A DNA stretch of 64,000 bases from Mycoplasma struthionis (lineage in GTDB: Bacteria > Bacillota_I > Bacilli_A > Mycoplasmatales > Metamycoplasmataceae), in assembly GCF_003855455.1 (NCBI RefSeq), contig NZ_CP034044.1, positions 673,592 to 737,591 of the forward strand, in the 5' to 3' direction. The translations under genes were made by a program, and so were the position numbers. The notes beneath the pieces were generated by a model that made no database searches, was not told where the DNA came from, and saw only the letters and a list, made by a program, of their open reading frames with translations. Each line of letters starts with the position of its first letter. Positions within the stretch are counted from its first letter, which is position 1. Positions 52,756-64,000 of this stretch are shown in pieces.

Positions 52756-52941
52756 TTATAGTCCACCGATTCTGTGGATTTGAATAGGCACATTTATTAG
52801 CCCGAATAAACACAATGCTACGAATACTATACCAATGATAATTGCTAAGAAAATGAATATTAAGCCTATAGATCTAAGAATCATTTTCTTTTTTTGTTGT
52901 TTACGTAGTTTTATAACTGAAATTGATAAATTGTGATCCAT
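52756..52941 (-). CDS. small single-span membrane protein
   Basis: A 61-residue protein with a basic N-terminus (KLRKQQKKKMILRS), one long membrane helix (about residues 23-50), and a short tail (PIQIHRIGGL). It starts six bases after the end of the second permease and is ended by the hairpin at 52701-52728, so it is the last gene of the permease transcript. Its role is unknown; small accessory subunits occur with mycoplasma sugar transporters. Confidence 0.7.
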   Translation of the reverse strand: MDHNLSISVIKLRKQQKKKMILRSIGLIFIFLAIIIGIVFVALCLFGLINVPIQIHRIGGL

Positions 52942-52944
52942 ATT

Positions 52945-53862
52945 CTATCCTTTTGTTGCATTTCCATTTCTTGAAATAGCATTCATAATTCTTTTTCTTA
53001 ATACAAAGTAAATAATGAACATAGGTAGAATTGCTAGAATTGTACCAGCCATACGTATAGAACCGTAAACTCTAGGTACTTCTTCATTTAAATCTTTGCC
53101 TGTGTCAAATACTCACAAGTTCATTGGTTTTCATACTTCTTTAGCAGAACCAGACATCAATAATGCTGGTCATGTATATGAGTTTCATGAAGCAAAAGCA
53201 GTTAGAATTGCAACTGTTCATGTTGTTGAACTTACCATTGGTAAAGCAATTTTAACAAAATATTTAAATCCATTTGCTCCATCTAACATTGATGATTCTT
53301 TAACTGAATTTGGAATTGCTTCAAATGCATTTTTATACATATATGCAAAGAAAATTGAAGCGGTGAATGGTGCTATTAAAGCAAATCATAACCATTCTTT
53401 TTGTTGTCATCCCATACGAACAACAACGATATATTGACCTACCAATAAAGCAATTTCTGGAAGGATCATTAATGATAAGAAGAAAGCAAAGAATCCAGCT
53501 TTTCCTTTTCAATTATTTAATGATAAAGCGTAACCTAATGTTAAAGAGAAAAATAATCTGACTAGAATTGATAATGAGGTTACACCAATTGTAAATACTA
53601 CAGATTGTAGATATCCACTAACTAAGGCAGCTCTATAGTTATCAAAGTGAAATACTGTAGGATCAGTTGCAGTAGCTCTTGGGAATAATACAGCAGGAGT
53701 GTTTGAAGCTAAAATAGTTAGCTCACGGTTTGTTAATGATTGACTAATCATGAAATAGAATGGAAAAATAATTATTAATGCGAAAAATACTAAAACAAAT
53801 ATTTTAAATGCTCAACCAGCTAATTTTGCAGCCGCACTTGTTGAAGAGTATGGCTTGCTCAT
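52945..53862 (-). CDS. ABC transporter permease, MalG/UgpE type
   Basis: A 305-residue inner-membrane permease with six predicted helices. The EAA loop that contacts the ATPase reads NAFEAIPNSVKESSMLDGANGFKYFVKIALPM, matching EAAxxDGA...ALP. Several UGA-Trp codons lie in the membrane part (WQQKEWLWF). It begins ten bases after the first permease stops. The pair forms the channel of the transporter. Confidence 0.9.
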
Positions 53863-53872
53863 TACTTCTTGC

Positions 53873-54913
53873 TTAGCTTTTAAAAACTGTTGTTCCTTTC
53901 AATGTCGCGCTTTCAATTTTTCTAAAGACACGTCTTTCTCCTAAATTATTTGATAGTTTAAATGTTAAGAATACTAATCTTCTTAAACCAAATGAAATGA
54001 TTAGTCCGATTAAGAATAGAACAATAGATGCCGCTGCTGCACGACCATATTGTGCTGAAACTGTTCAGTGGTAAACATAAAGCATTAATGAAGCCCCGTT
54101 AAATGTAATTGCATTTTGAGAACTGTTATCAAACAATGCTAATGGGAAAGTTTTAATTCCACCGATAATACCCATTGTGAATAAGAATGAGATTGTTTTA
54201 TTAATTGATGGTAATGTAATTTTGAAAAATTGTTTTGTACTTGAAGCACCATCAATTGAGGCTGATTTGTATAAGTCTGGGTTTACTGATAACATGGCTG
54301 TTGTTAAGATAAGAATTTGGAAAGCTAAACTTCCTCAAATACCTCTAACTAAAATAACCATGAAAGGTGCAAATTGATTATTAGAACTGTCTAAAAATTG
54401 GATAGGCTTTTGAATTAAATTTAGTTTTTGTAATATTATGTTAATCAAACCACCATCTGATTTAAAGATGTAGGCAAATGCTAGAGAAACAGCAATACCT
54501 GATGTTACATATGGTAAGAAAAACACAGTTTGTCAAAAGCTTCTAGCTCAGGTTTTAATAACTTGAGAAATAGCAGCTGATATTAAAAGAGAAATCATTA
54601 AACTAATAGGCAATGATAATATTGAGTATAGTAATGATGTTCTAACAGCTACATCAAATACAGCTTTGTTTGTTGAAAAAATAAACTTAAAGTTTCCTAA
54701 TCCAATTGCTGTGTCAGCAGTCGTAAAACCAACTTGTGTTTTAAGTGCTGTAATAATTACTATTATAAATGGGAAAATTGTAAATAAACCCATTGTAATT
54801 AAAGAAGGCAACATAAGCATAAAAGGTTTTCAGAAAGGTACCTTTGTGTTTAAAACGCTTAATGCTAAACCAGGATTTTTAACCCTGTATTTTTTTCAAA
54901 AATAAGTACGCAT
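53873..54913 (-). CDS. ABC transporter permease, MalF/UgpA type
   Basis: A 346-residue permease with six membrane helices. The N-terminus MRTYFWKKYRVKNPG is upstream of a UGA-Trp. The EAA loop reads VNPDLYKSASIDGASSTKQFFKITLP. It follows the ATPase gene by three bases and precedes the MalG-type permease by ten. Confidence 0.9.
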
Positions 54914-54916
54914 TTT

Positions 54917-55972
54917 TTATACATGTTCCTTAGTATTTACATCAAATAAGTGGAACAATGACTCATGTTTAATATTTAATTTAACAAGTTCGCCAACTTC
55001 ATAACGGTCTTTAGCACCTAAAAATACGTTAGCAATTTTGTCTAATTTTTCAATATAAATTTGAGCTTGAATTTCTTTTCCAAGATATTCAACAACTTTA
55101 ATTTTGCCTTCAATTACACCATTTTGATCTTCTATTAAGTTTTCTCCTCTAAATCCTAAATCAATTCTTGATTTTGCATAGTTAGCAGGAGCTTTAGCAA
55201 CTTTTTTGCCTTCGTATAAAACGTTTCCAGATTTGACATCTGTTTCAACGATTGTCATTTCAGGCATACCTAAGAATCTGGCAACAAATTCATTTTTAGG
55301 TTTTAAATATAATTCCATTGGTGAACCAATTTGTTGAACTTGAGCAGTTGACATACATACAATCTTGTCACTAATTGACATAGCTTCTTCTTGATCGTGA
55401 GTAACGAAAACTGTTGTGATACCTAATTCTTGTTGAATTGAACGTATTCATTTTCTTGTTGAAATACGTAATTTAGCATCTAAGTTAGATAAAGGTTCAT
55501 CTAATAATAGAATTTTAGGTTTTTTAACAATAGCACGTGCAATAGCAACACGTTGTTGTTGACCACCTGATAATTGAGTTGGACGTTTTGCTAAGTTTTT
55601 AGTAATGTCAACTCTTTTTGCTACTTCTAGAACATCTTTAACTTTAGCTTCTTCTACTGTTAAAACATCTTTTGATAATATTTCAACTTCTTTTTGTAGT
55701 TCTTCAGGTAATAAAGCGATACTTCCAGAAATATTATTATCAAAGCTTTTAATTTTAATTCCTAATTTTTCTAAAACAGGACCTAAAGCTTGATAAACAG
55801 CTTCTTTATATTCTAATTCTGTAGATTTTGAAACTGCTATATATCTTTGTTTAATTTCTTGAATTTTTTCTTTTAATTCTGATTGTTTTTGAACTAATTT
55901 TTTGTCATCTAATTCTTTTTTAGCTAATTTAATAGCAAGTTTATTATTTTGTTTTGCTTCTTTATTTATCAT
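54917..55972 (-). CDS. ABC transporter ATPase, MalK/UgpC type, N-terminus lost at the duplication junction
   Basis: The visible part has a long charged insertion ([18 protein letters not shown] and on), then the signature [15 protein letters not shown], Walker [15 protein letters not shown], the H-loop [11 protein letters not shown], and the regulatory C-terminal domain ([21 protein letters not shown]). Walker A and the first part of the nucleotide-binding domain are missing. At 55954-55972 the frame passes into sequence identical to the uvrC start (MINKEA) and the end of the GGCT-like gene. As written the gene product could not bind ATP normally. An intact version is expected at the far end of the second unit, beyond this window. 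Confidence 0.85.
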
Positions 55973-56894
55973 TTTTAGGTTTACCTTCAAAAAAGCCTTG
56001 TAATAAAATATTATAACGTTTAAAAGGATCTATATTAAAATCACGTACAGCATATTGAAAAGCACGATCTTCAGCTCAACCTACTAAATCTTCTTTTAGC
56101 TCAGGTTTTTGAGTCATTTGTAAACAATAATCAGGTTTTTTTGTTTTTATAAATGGAATATCAAAATTGTCATAATGACTTTTAAAATTAATTGATGGAT
56201 TAAAATCTTTAATTAAGTTATGAAACGTTCTATAATAAAACAAACTATTTAAATTGTTTTTTCTTCCAAATTGACATACTACTGCATAATATTCATTTTT
56301 TTCAGCTAAGCTAAACATTGCGCAAGGTTCATGAATAATTTGTTTTGATTTATGATCTTCTATTATCATTGAAAAATATGGATGAGTTATATTTTGCATG
56401 CTGTCATGTTCTTCTTTTGTAATTTTATATAAAAATAAAAAATCTGAAATAGGAAAATGACTTGTTGCTTTTTCAATTTCAATAAAAGCTTTTAAATTTT
56501 CTTCAGTTGCTGAAGGATTTTTAGAAAAAGGCATATCTTCTGGTGCTAAAAAAACACGACCAACTTCTAATTTAGTATATACATAAACATTCTCAACAAT
56601 TTCATTTGTTTCTTCATTTAAAACATTAACAAAAAAACGTTGATATTCAGGGAATAACTCTCATCTATCTACTAAAAATAGCTCTTCTTTTGTTATTTCA
56701 AAAACTGTTCCTTTAACTTGAGATGCTTTATCTTTTTTTAATAAAAAATATAATGTATCGTCTACACATTTAGCATATCCATTTAAAGAAGCTTTAAATT
56801 TTTTTGTATTTTCATTAAATAAATTTTTATAAAATAATTCATCTTGTATTGTTCCATAACTAAACAATAATATTTTGTTTTCTTCTTTTACCAT
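55962..56894 (-). CDS. GGCT-like protein, copy 2 (intact)
   Basis: A 310-residue frame open from [15 protein letters not shown] to GKPKNDK, the intact version of the gene broken at 40426-41357. It has an N-terminal AIG2/GGCT-like domain and a C-terminal domain of unknown role ([37 protein letters not shown]). Here it is no longer followed by uvrC: its stop lies in the chimeric junction with the ABC ATPase. Confidence 0.8.
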
Positions 56895-56937
56895 ATTAAT
56901 ATTATAATTGTTTTTATTTTTGTTGTATAATAATTAT

Positions 56938-57018
56938 GCCACGGGAATGATAACCTTGTAATCTGGTCAGGATAGAAATATAGCAGCCACGTCGAGAAGT
57001 ATTGTGTTCTGTGGTCTT
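56938..57018 (+). ncRNA. ffs: signal recognition particle RNA, copy 2
   Basis: Identical to 41401-41481, with the same promoter at 56926-56931. Confidence 0.88.
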
Positions 57019-57083
57019 TTTTTTATTATCTTAATAACTAGTAAATTTAGTTGCTTTTATATATAATTAAAATAGGAGAAAAA

Positions 57084-57746
57084 ATGTATTATTCAAAATC
57101 TTTAATTCCTTTAAATCAAGATGATTTTAAAGGTTATATATTATTTAAAACAATTGAGTTTACTGTTTATATAAAACTTTCAGAAAAACCTATTTTAAAT
57201 TCACAGTTAATATTAAATCAAATTACAAATCCAAGTCAATATGATTTAGAAACTTTTAAAAATTTATATGGTGATCTAAAAGAAATATTTATAATTCCAA
57301 ATACCTTAACTTTTTCTTTAGAAACTATAAATATTTGAGATGATAGAAATCCAGATAATAATTTTGTAAATAGCAATGTTTTAAAAGAAGCTTTAAATAA
57401 TTTAGTTTTATTTTTAAATCGCAAATCCGAAGACATTGTTTTTATTTTGATAGCTGAAATGGAAAATGCACCAAAAGGCTTTCAGTTATTTGTTCAACCA
57501 TATTATATTTTTGCAAATCCAAGTTTTGTTGATAAAGAAATCACTGAGATGACTAAAGATATTGAAATGGCCCCAAAAGATTTAATTATAGTTGAAGCAT
57601 ATGAAAACTACAGCAAGCTTTTACCTAAAGCTAATCAAATCTTTTTAGATAGACAAAATCCTATAGCTGAATATCTAAGTTCTAAAATGGCTGTAATGGT
57701 TGAATCAGCACTTGAAAAAATTGAACAAAAAACCGTTTTAAATTAA
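57084..57746 (+). CDS. hypothetical protein, copy 2
   Basis: A 220-residue protein identical in translation to 41547-42209, with the same ribosome-binding site and terminator. Function unknown. Confidence 0.75.
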
Positions 57747-57777
57747 AAGTAAAGAGTTTAATCTCTTTACTTTTTTT
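57745..57777. terminator. bidirectional terminator, copy 2
   Basis: Same hairpin as 42208-42240. Confidence 0.8.
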
Positions 57778-58239
57778 ATTCTTTATTTGGAATTTCAGGT
57801 TCTGAAAATAAAATAGAATTTAAATCTTCAACTGGTTTTTTATCTTCTATTTTTGCTTTTTCTTTTTTGACTTTTATTTCACTTGTAATTGTTTGAGTTG
57901 GGCTTATACTTACATTATTATTTTTATTTTCGTTATTATCGCTATTTTTTTCTTCAAAAGAGCTTCTTCTTTTTCCATATTCATTATGTCTATTAAATCT
58001 TGTTTTTGTTCAGCTGTTAAATCAAGATTATAGTTTATATATTTTTGCATTTGCTTTTCTTTAGTTAGTTTTCTAAAAATGAATTTGCTGTCTTCTAAAA
58101 CATATGGAGTTCAAAAATAGTAGTGAATATGAGGATAGAAAATACGATCCATTTCGATCGAAATTAAACATAATTTATTTTTTCTAATATATTTTTTAAA
58201 TAATTTATATCTTCAATTAATAAGTCTTTTTTTACTCAT
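57776..58239 (-). pseudogene. hypothetical protein, copy 2 (frameshifted)
   Basis: Same gene as 42239-42703, but the A5 run in ttcaaaaagagc is A4 here (near 57956), shifting the frame in the middle of the protein. The other copy shows the intact frame. Confidence 0.7.
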
Positions 58240-58410
58240 ATTCATCTTCTTTTTTATTACTATAAAATTAAAACATATTTTTTAATTTACTTTAAATAAA
58301 ATAATTATTTTTATTATTTAACCTAGTTAATTCTCAAATTTGCAAAAAAGTGTGTATTTTTTTTTTTTTTCAAAATAAAAAGCCACATCTTGCGATGTAA
58401 CTTGTTTTAA

Positions 58411-59016
58411 TTAAACTAAACGGTTGTAGTATTCAACGATTAAAGCTTCGTTTATTTCGTGTGCAAATTCATTTCTTTCAGGAACTCTTGTAAATGTTAA
58501 TTTAAAGTTTTCTTTTGTTAATCATGGAGAAACAGTCATAACTTCCATTGCAGCTTTCATTTCAGCATTATTTTGAAGTGAAGCTTTCATTTCAATAACT
58601 GATCCAGGTTTAATTAACATTGAAGGAATGTTTACTTTGTGACCGTCAACTGTGAAGTGACCGTGGTTTACGAATTGTCTTGCTTGAGCTCTTGTTCTTG
58701 CTCAACCAGCTCTGAATACTAAGTTGTCTAATCTTGATTCAACCATTTGTAATAAGTTAACCCCAGTAACACCGTGTTTTTTAGATGCTGCTAAGAATAG
58801 GGTTTTGAATTGACGTTCATTTAAACCGTACATGTATCTAACTTTTTGTTTTTCGTACATGTGTAATTGGTAATCTGATGGTTTAGCTCTTTTAGCACCG
58901 TGTTGTCCAGGTGCTGTTGTACGTTTTTTACCTTTAGAAAATTCTTTGTTATTTTCTAATAAAGAAGTTCCATATCTTCTTGATCTTTTAAACATTGAGC
59001 CTGTAAATCTTGACAT
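58411..59016 (-). CDS. rpsD: 30S ribosomal protein S4, copy 2
   Basis: A 201-residue frame identical to 42876-43481 except for one substitution, Ala to Val in HKANIPSML. The ribosome-binding-site hairpin upstream is preserved. Two genes for S4 in one small genome would be unusual. Confidence 0.9.
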
Positions 59017-59253
59017 AATATTTCCTTTCTAAAAAGCAAAGGAAAATAATTCTTTTTAAAGTTTTTTATTCTAATGATTTCAGAATACAGCTTACCTACT
59101 ATCAAATTTATAACAAAATAAAAAACAATTTAAAAATATTATTTTGCTGTTCCAATGCATATACTATTTTACACTAAAAAAGTTAAAAACTTTTATAAAG
59201 TTTATAAATAAACTAAAAGTTTTTTTAAAAGTATAAAAAAATAGGTTATAAAC

Positions 59254-62200
59254 CTATTTCTTTAAAAATCATGGAATGTCATAATTATGTGGATCTTTTA
59301 TATTTAGATTATATAAAATTGAAGCAAATGAATTGTGTTTTTTTAATGAAAGTGGGTCTTCATTTTGATTATTTATTCCCATAAAGTTGTGACTTTTGAA
59401 GCATAATTTCAAGAGTTTAAAACTTTTAAAGGAGTTCCTGAGTTAACTACAGTATTCAATCCTTCTTCACCAAAAACACCACTTCCTGAGTTACCTTGAT
59501 TAAAGAATGCAGGAACATATCCATTTTGATAATCTAATCTAATTCCAGCTGAAGAAATTTTAGCTCTATTATAATATATCCTGCTTGTTTTGCAAAGGAA
59601 AACCGTTATTTCCGCCATGATATGCATAAGGTATATTATCAATATCATTTACTTTATCACCAACATAATTTAAATTGAAATCTGTAATATTTTTTCAATT
59701 TTCAAATCATAAAGCGGTTTCATATCGTCCATCGCTTTTAGCTTGTTTAATTATGTCTTTAATGTCAACTTCAATAATAGTTAAATCTGTTCTAACAGGA
59801 TTTAAACCTTGATTATTTAATTGATCTTTTCCAGTTCAAACAACTTTTGGATATACACCAACAGTATATAAACCACCTCAATAACTATGACCCGCATTTA
59901 TATTGTTGCTAAAGTATTTACCATAACGAGTTAATATCTTCAAGCAACTTGATGACTGTTTTCTTTTAATGCTTGAATATTTTCATATTTTTCAACGTGG
60001 TTATTAGTTAATAAAAAGAATTTTGTATTATCTTCAGAATTTGAAGCTTTTCCAATTACAGTAGCTGAACCATAATTATAAGCCATTGTTCTTTCTCTTA
60101 AGTTTTTAAATAATGGAGTATTATTTTGATCAAAGTTTAAATATTCATTACTTAATAAATAACCTTCGTGGAATTTATATGAAACATTTTGATTTGGTGA
60201 ATATTCAGTTCATAATTTTGAATAATCATTACTGAATAAAATTGGCATATTTCTTGAGTATAGCTTAGTTTTTTATAATCAAATTTATTAGTTTCAAAAC
60301 CAAAATCTTCTTTTTGTTTATTGTTTTCGTATCTAATAGTTATTTTAGCAGCTGCTTTTCTTAATAAAAATGCTTTATCAGATTTAAATTCTCCGCCTCT
60401 TGGACCAGTTAAATCTAAGGATCTAATAACTTCATCTTCAGGGTGTGAAATAAAATTTTATATTCAACTTTTTCTGGTTTTAAACTAAAGACAATTCCTT
60501 CGCCATTTAATTCTGCTTTTAAAATTAATTTAATTCCTGGAGCATTTTTTCTTGTCAAACCATTAACATAATCTAAAGCATTAGTTGAAAATTCTTTAGT
60601 AATAGCGTGATTTTGCAATTCTTTTACATTAAAAGTGAATTTAAAAGGATCCCCAAAACGTAAGAAACGTCTTTCATCTTGGAATAATACATTACCAAAT
60701 AAACTCATATCTAACTCAGCTGATGTATTGTTGAATCTAATAGTGTTTTTTCAATATATTTACGTTTTAAAGTTCATGAAGCAGATTTGTTGTTTCATCA
60801 TAGCTTCAATATAAATCTTTATAATAAGCTTCAATTTCTCTTTGTCTTTTTACTGAGCTGCTTGAATATATTTCATGCAATGCATTGTTTTTTCATGTTA
60901 AATTATTTTCGCTTGCTGTTTCAGTAGAACTTGAAGCTTTTAAACCCTCAATTAAATATCATCTATTACCTAGAATTGCAGGTCCATTATTTGCTGGCTG
61001 ATATTTCAATCTAATGTATGCTTTGCCTTGTCTTGCGTCTTTTATTTAACATCAGCTATTTTTATAGTGTTTAAGTTTAAAGTAAAGTTATTATATTCAA
61101 TTTCTTGAGGATTTGACTTGCCAGTTTCTTTATATTTAATATTTGCAGATTGTAACAAACTTTGTCCTATTTGACTTTTTAAATTTTCAGCAGTTATTTG
61201 GCTAAGGCTAACTAAATTTAAGTTTTCAAAAGTTATATTATTTAAAATAACTTCTGGATATAAATTATTTTTATAGTCATTTTGTAGATTATCTAAGGTT
61301 ATATCTTTATTCAATAAGTATCTTTTATTGACATCATTTTTATCAATAAAACCTAATTTAAATGTCATTGTTTTAGCGTTTTTGTTATTCTTACCTTTTG
61401 AAGCTCTAACATCAATAAAGTAAATAAAATACTTATTTGATAATTCATTTAAATTAGTTTGATTTGTTAAATCTCCATTATGCTTGATTTCATCAGTTGA
61501 AATTGTAATTGTAGAATTTTGAACAACTGTATTTTTTGGCGTCGCCTCTTTTGAATCTGGTAAATTATCAAATTTACTTGCATTTTCTGCATCTTTATTT
61601 CATCTTCACTTCTAGCGACTTGTCCTTTAAAACCAATTAAATAATTTAATTTAGTATAGGCTTTTTGTTGAACAATATCTTCAGGATCTACTAAAGCATA
61701 GCCTAGTTTTTGATTTTAGAATTAATGTATGCTTTTGTTCTTCTATATGTAAAGTTCGTTGAGTTAATATTTTGAATTTTCGTAATATCGCTAGAATCTA
61801 TATTTTGATATCCATTTCCAGTAAAATCTTGAGAACTAAATACGCTATTATTTCTTGGGTTAATATCTTCGAACATTAAAGGCTTAAAGTATTTTAAATG
61901 AACTTTTCTCATAGAATCTTCTGTTAAACCTCTTGGTATTTCTACTTCTTGTCCATTATGTTTATATCAAAGAACTAAATCTACTGCCCCATTTTTTGTA
62001 TCTACATTTTTAACAGATTTTATGTAAACTTGATATTGACCAAAAGAAGGAAATGTATACAATCTTTCAAGATCGCTCTTTACTCTAGCAGCGTCTCATG
62101 CTACTAATTGAGAATGAGTTTCAAGTTTATTTTTTACTTCTACTTTTTCTAAAACATGATCGCTATATTTTTTATTTGCTTCGTCAACAGTTTTAAATTC

Positions 62201-64000
62201 AGTATATCCTAATAATCTTAAAATTCTTTTTTCATCTTCTCTATTTGTAGCAGTAGCGGCATCTCCTAAATTTTTAACTTGTAAATATGCGTTTTTAGTA
62301 GTACCATCCTTATTAATTTTAAATTTAATAATGTTTTCGTTAGTATCAACATCTATTAATAAATCATCTGAATATGGGATTAGTTGTTCTTCAGTAATAT
62401 TTTTTGTTATATTGGAAATTATACTTTTAAATCCTGCTATTCTTTCTTGTTCATTTAACTGATATTGGCTTTCACTCGATAGACGTCTAGCTGTAGGATT
62501 AACTACAAACTTGCTAATGCCAGTTGCATATAGAGTCATTTGTTGTGCAAAATAATTATCTAAACGAAATCCAAACTTAGTAGGATTAGTGTAATACTCT
62601 GTTGTTTTAAAATCATCTTTAAAATCTAATCTTACAGCCACATCACTATTTGCAATAAAATGTAATTTAGGCATAGGAACATCAACTGTTTTTAAAATGC
62701 CGTTATTAAATAAATAATCAACTTTTAATTTTGTTGCAGTTCCATCTTTTACTAAAAATCCATCTTTATGAATTTGATATTTAAAATATCCATTTATATA
62801 ATCATTATTTTTTGATACATAATCATTAAATAAAGAATAGTCATTTGCTTGATCATAAGATAAAGTATTTAAATAATCATAATCAACTGTAAATAGATTT
62901 TCAATTGAAACTGAGTCAAGCGCATTTAATAAAGCATTAACATCTTTTGTAAATGTTAATTCTTTTTAACTGTTGTACTAAAACTTGGATTATCTAAAGC
63001 TCTAACAGTATATGAAACTTTTAATTTTTGAGGTTCATGAATATCTACTGAATATGAAGTTCTTGTAACTTCTGTTCCTCTAGGTTTTATTAAAGAAGTA
63101 TATAAATCAAAATTATTATCTGTAAATGACAAAGGAGTTAATTTATTTGTTAAGCCATATCTTTCTAAATTATCATTTAATTTTAAAGTTAGTTCTTGAT
63201 TTACTCTAGTGCTAAATGCTGCTAATCTCTTTCATGTGGAGCTATTATATAAGTTTGCTCAAATTGATTTAAAGCATTTTGTTTTTGAGTTAATACATCA
63301 TTAAATAAACTTAAAGTTTGATTAGAATATAGAATTTTATTTAAATCATAAAAGTTATTAAAATCTCATCTAATTTTTGTTGTTTTACTGAATCTAATTT
63401 TTAGCTTGTAGGCTTTTAATTTTTTCAGTTATAGCTTGTAATTTAGTTTTAATTATTAATATCTAAAGTAGCTTGATCAGCTAAAGCTAAAGAGTTTATA
63501 TTGCTAAAACAGTTTGTTTTAAGGCTCCTAAATTTCTTAAATAAACTATCTAATGAATCAATTAAAGAACTTAAAGCATCTATTTTTTTAGTTAATTCTG
63601 GATCTCTTTCACTATGTCTTGGACTAAATGCTGAAAGATTATTTTTAATTTGATCTAATTTTGAAATAAGTGTATCAGGTTCATTATTTAAAGAAAAATC
63701 AAGTTTATTATCAGAAGTAAATAAAGTAGATAATAAAGCTTTTAAATCATTTTTATTAGCTTCATTAATTAAAGCGTCATTTTTTTCATTATATAAATTT
63801 AAAACTTTATGAACTTTATTTTTTAAAGTACTTAATTTTTGTGCATAAGCATTAATTGCATCTTGAGTTTTTAAAGTTGTTTTTTTAGCATCAAATAAAA
63901 TTTTATTTATAATATATCATCTTCAAAAGAGTTTAAAATACTGTCAAAATTGCTAAAGTCTAAATTAGGATTTTATGATTCTTGATTAAATAAATTGAAA
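59254..64000 (-). pseudogene. DUF31 protease lipoprotein, copy 2 (many frameshifts, 5' end outside)
   Basis: Corresponds to 43719-48483. At least 20 single-base losses or gains interrupt the frame, starting with gaattgtg for gaatttgtg and gacttttg for gaccttttg near 59330-59400. Open pieces survive between them, for example the part covering the NSGSGVF motif. Differences fall mostly in A/T runs without respect for codon position, as expected from poor consensus rather than from gene decay. Confidence 0.8.

Larger units (their letters stand above)
55954..64000. repeat. second copy of the duplicated unit (continues past the window)
   Basis: It repeats 40418-48483. From 55954 to about 59300 it differs at only about five positions. 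From about 59300 to 64000 it differs at roughly 30, nearly all single-base losses in A or T runs. The left junction lies in the ABC ATPase gene. Confidence 0.93.

Noticed and set aside
53096..53437. 113-residue + strand frame opposite the MalG-type permease
   Set aside because: Antisense shadow; the - strand has clear EAA-loop and membrane segments.

Overview
The window reads as a Mollicutes (Mycoplasma-type) chromosome. It is very AT-rich, and almost every long gene is open only if UGA is read as Trp (genetic code 4). It also carries prolipoprotein genes with Mycoplasma-style lipoboxes, a DUF31 peptidase, a DUF285 repeat lipoprotein, and a ThrRS without a TGS domain. The gene families resemble the hominis-type mycoplasmas, but I cannot fix the species. 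All coordinates below use code 4.

Layout. 1-4316 (-): a DUF4011/Nam7-like superfamily I helicase with an acidic tail, broken by two single-base frameshifts, preceded by an EIIB-like membrane protein. 4542-7278 (+): trpS-thrS, overlapping. 7331-9666 (-): three small membrane or peptidase genes (one NERD-like, one YgjP-type metallopeptidase). 9803: rpsT. 10150-11494: an IS3-like insertion sequence. 11499-16732 (-): a replication and repair operon dnaX-ebfC-recR-tmk-holB-rsmI. 16810-19555 (+): a membrane protein, a Nudix hydrolase and a BspA/DUF285 lipoprotein. 19609-24490 (-): secA, tig and an unknown gene. 24615: eno. 26088-27432: a second copy of the same IS, sitting inside a terminator. 27464-29373 (-): rplK-rplA and azoR.

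29447-36451 is a defence island. It has a type I restriction-modification operon (xre-hsdM-hsdS, -), a silent inverted hsdS cassette (+), a tyrosine recombinase between the two hsdS pieces, two pairs of inverted repeats, and a GmrSD-like DUF262/DUF1524 gene. The arrangement looks like a DNA-inversion switch of restriction specificity. It is followed by two tRNA-Gly genes, a low-complexity lipoprotein, tRNA-Arg and uvrC.

40418-55953: a GGCT-like gene, the SRP RNA, two hypothetical genes, rpsD, a 1904-residue DUF31 serine-protease lipoprotein, a degenerate phosphohexomutase-like gene and a sugar-type ABC transporter (lipoprotein, small membrane protein, two permeases, ATPase). From 55954 the sequence jumps back to the beginning of this block and repeats it to the end of the window. 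The jump truncates the ABC ATPase before its Walker A motif. The second copy is riddled with single-base indels, mostly losses in A/T runs, and their density rises toward 64000. Either this is a 15.5-kb tandem duplication with poor consensus quality, or it is an assembly artefact. Single-base losses in A/T runs also explain frameshifts in the helicase, holB and the first GGCT copy, so frameshifts in this window should be read cautiously.
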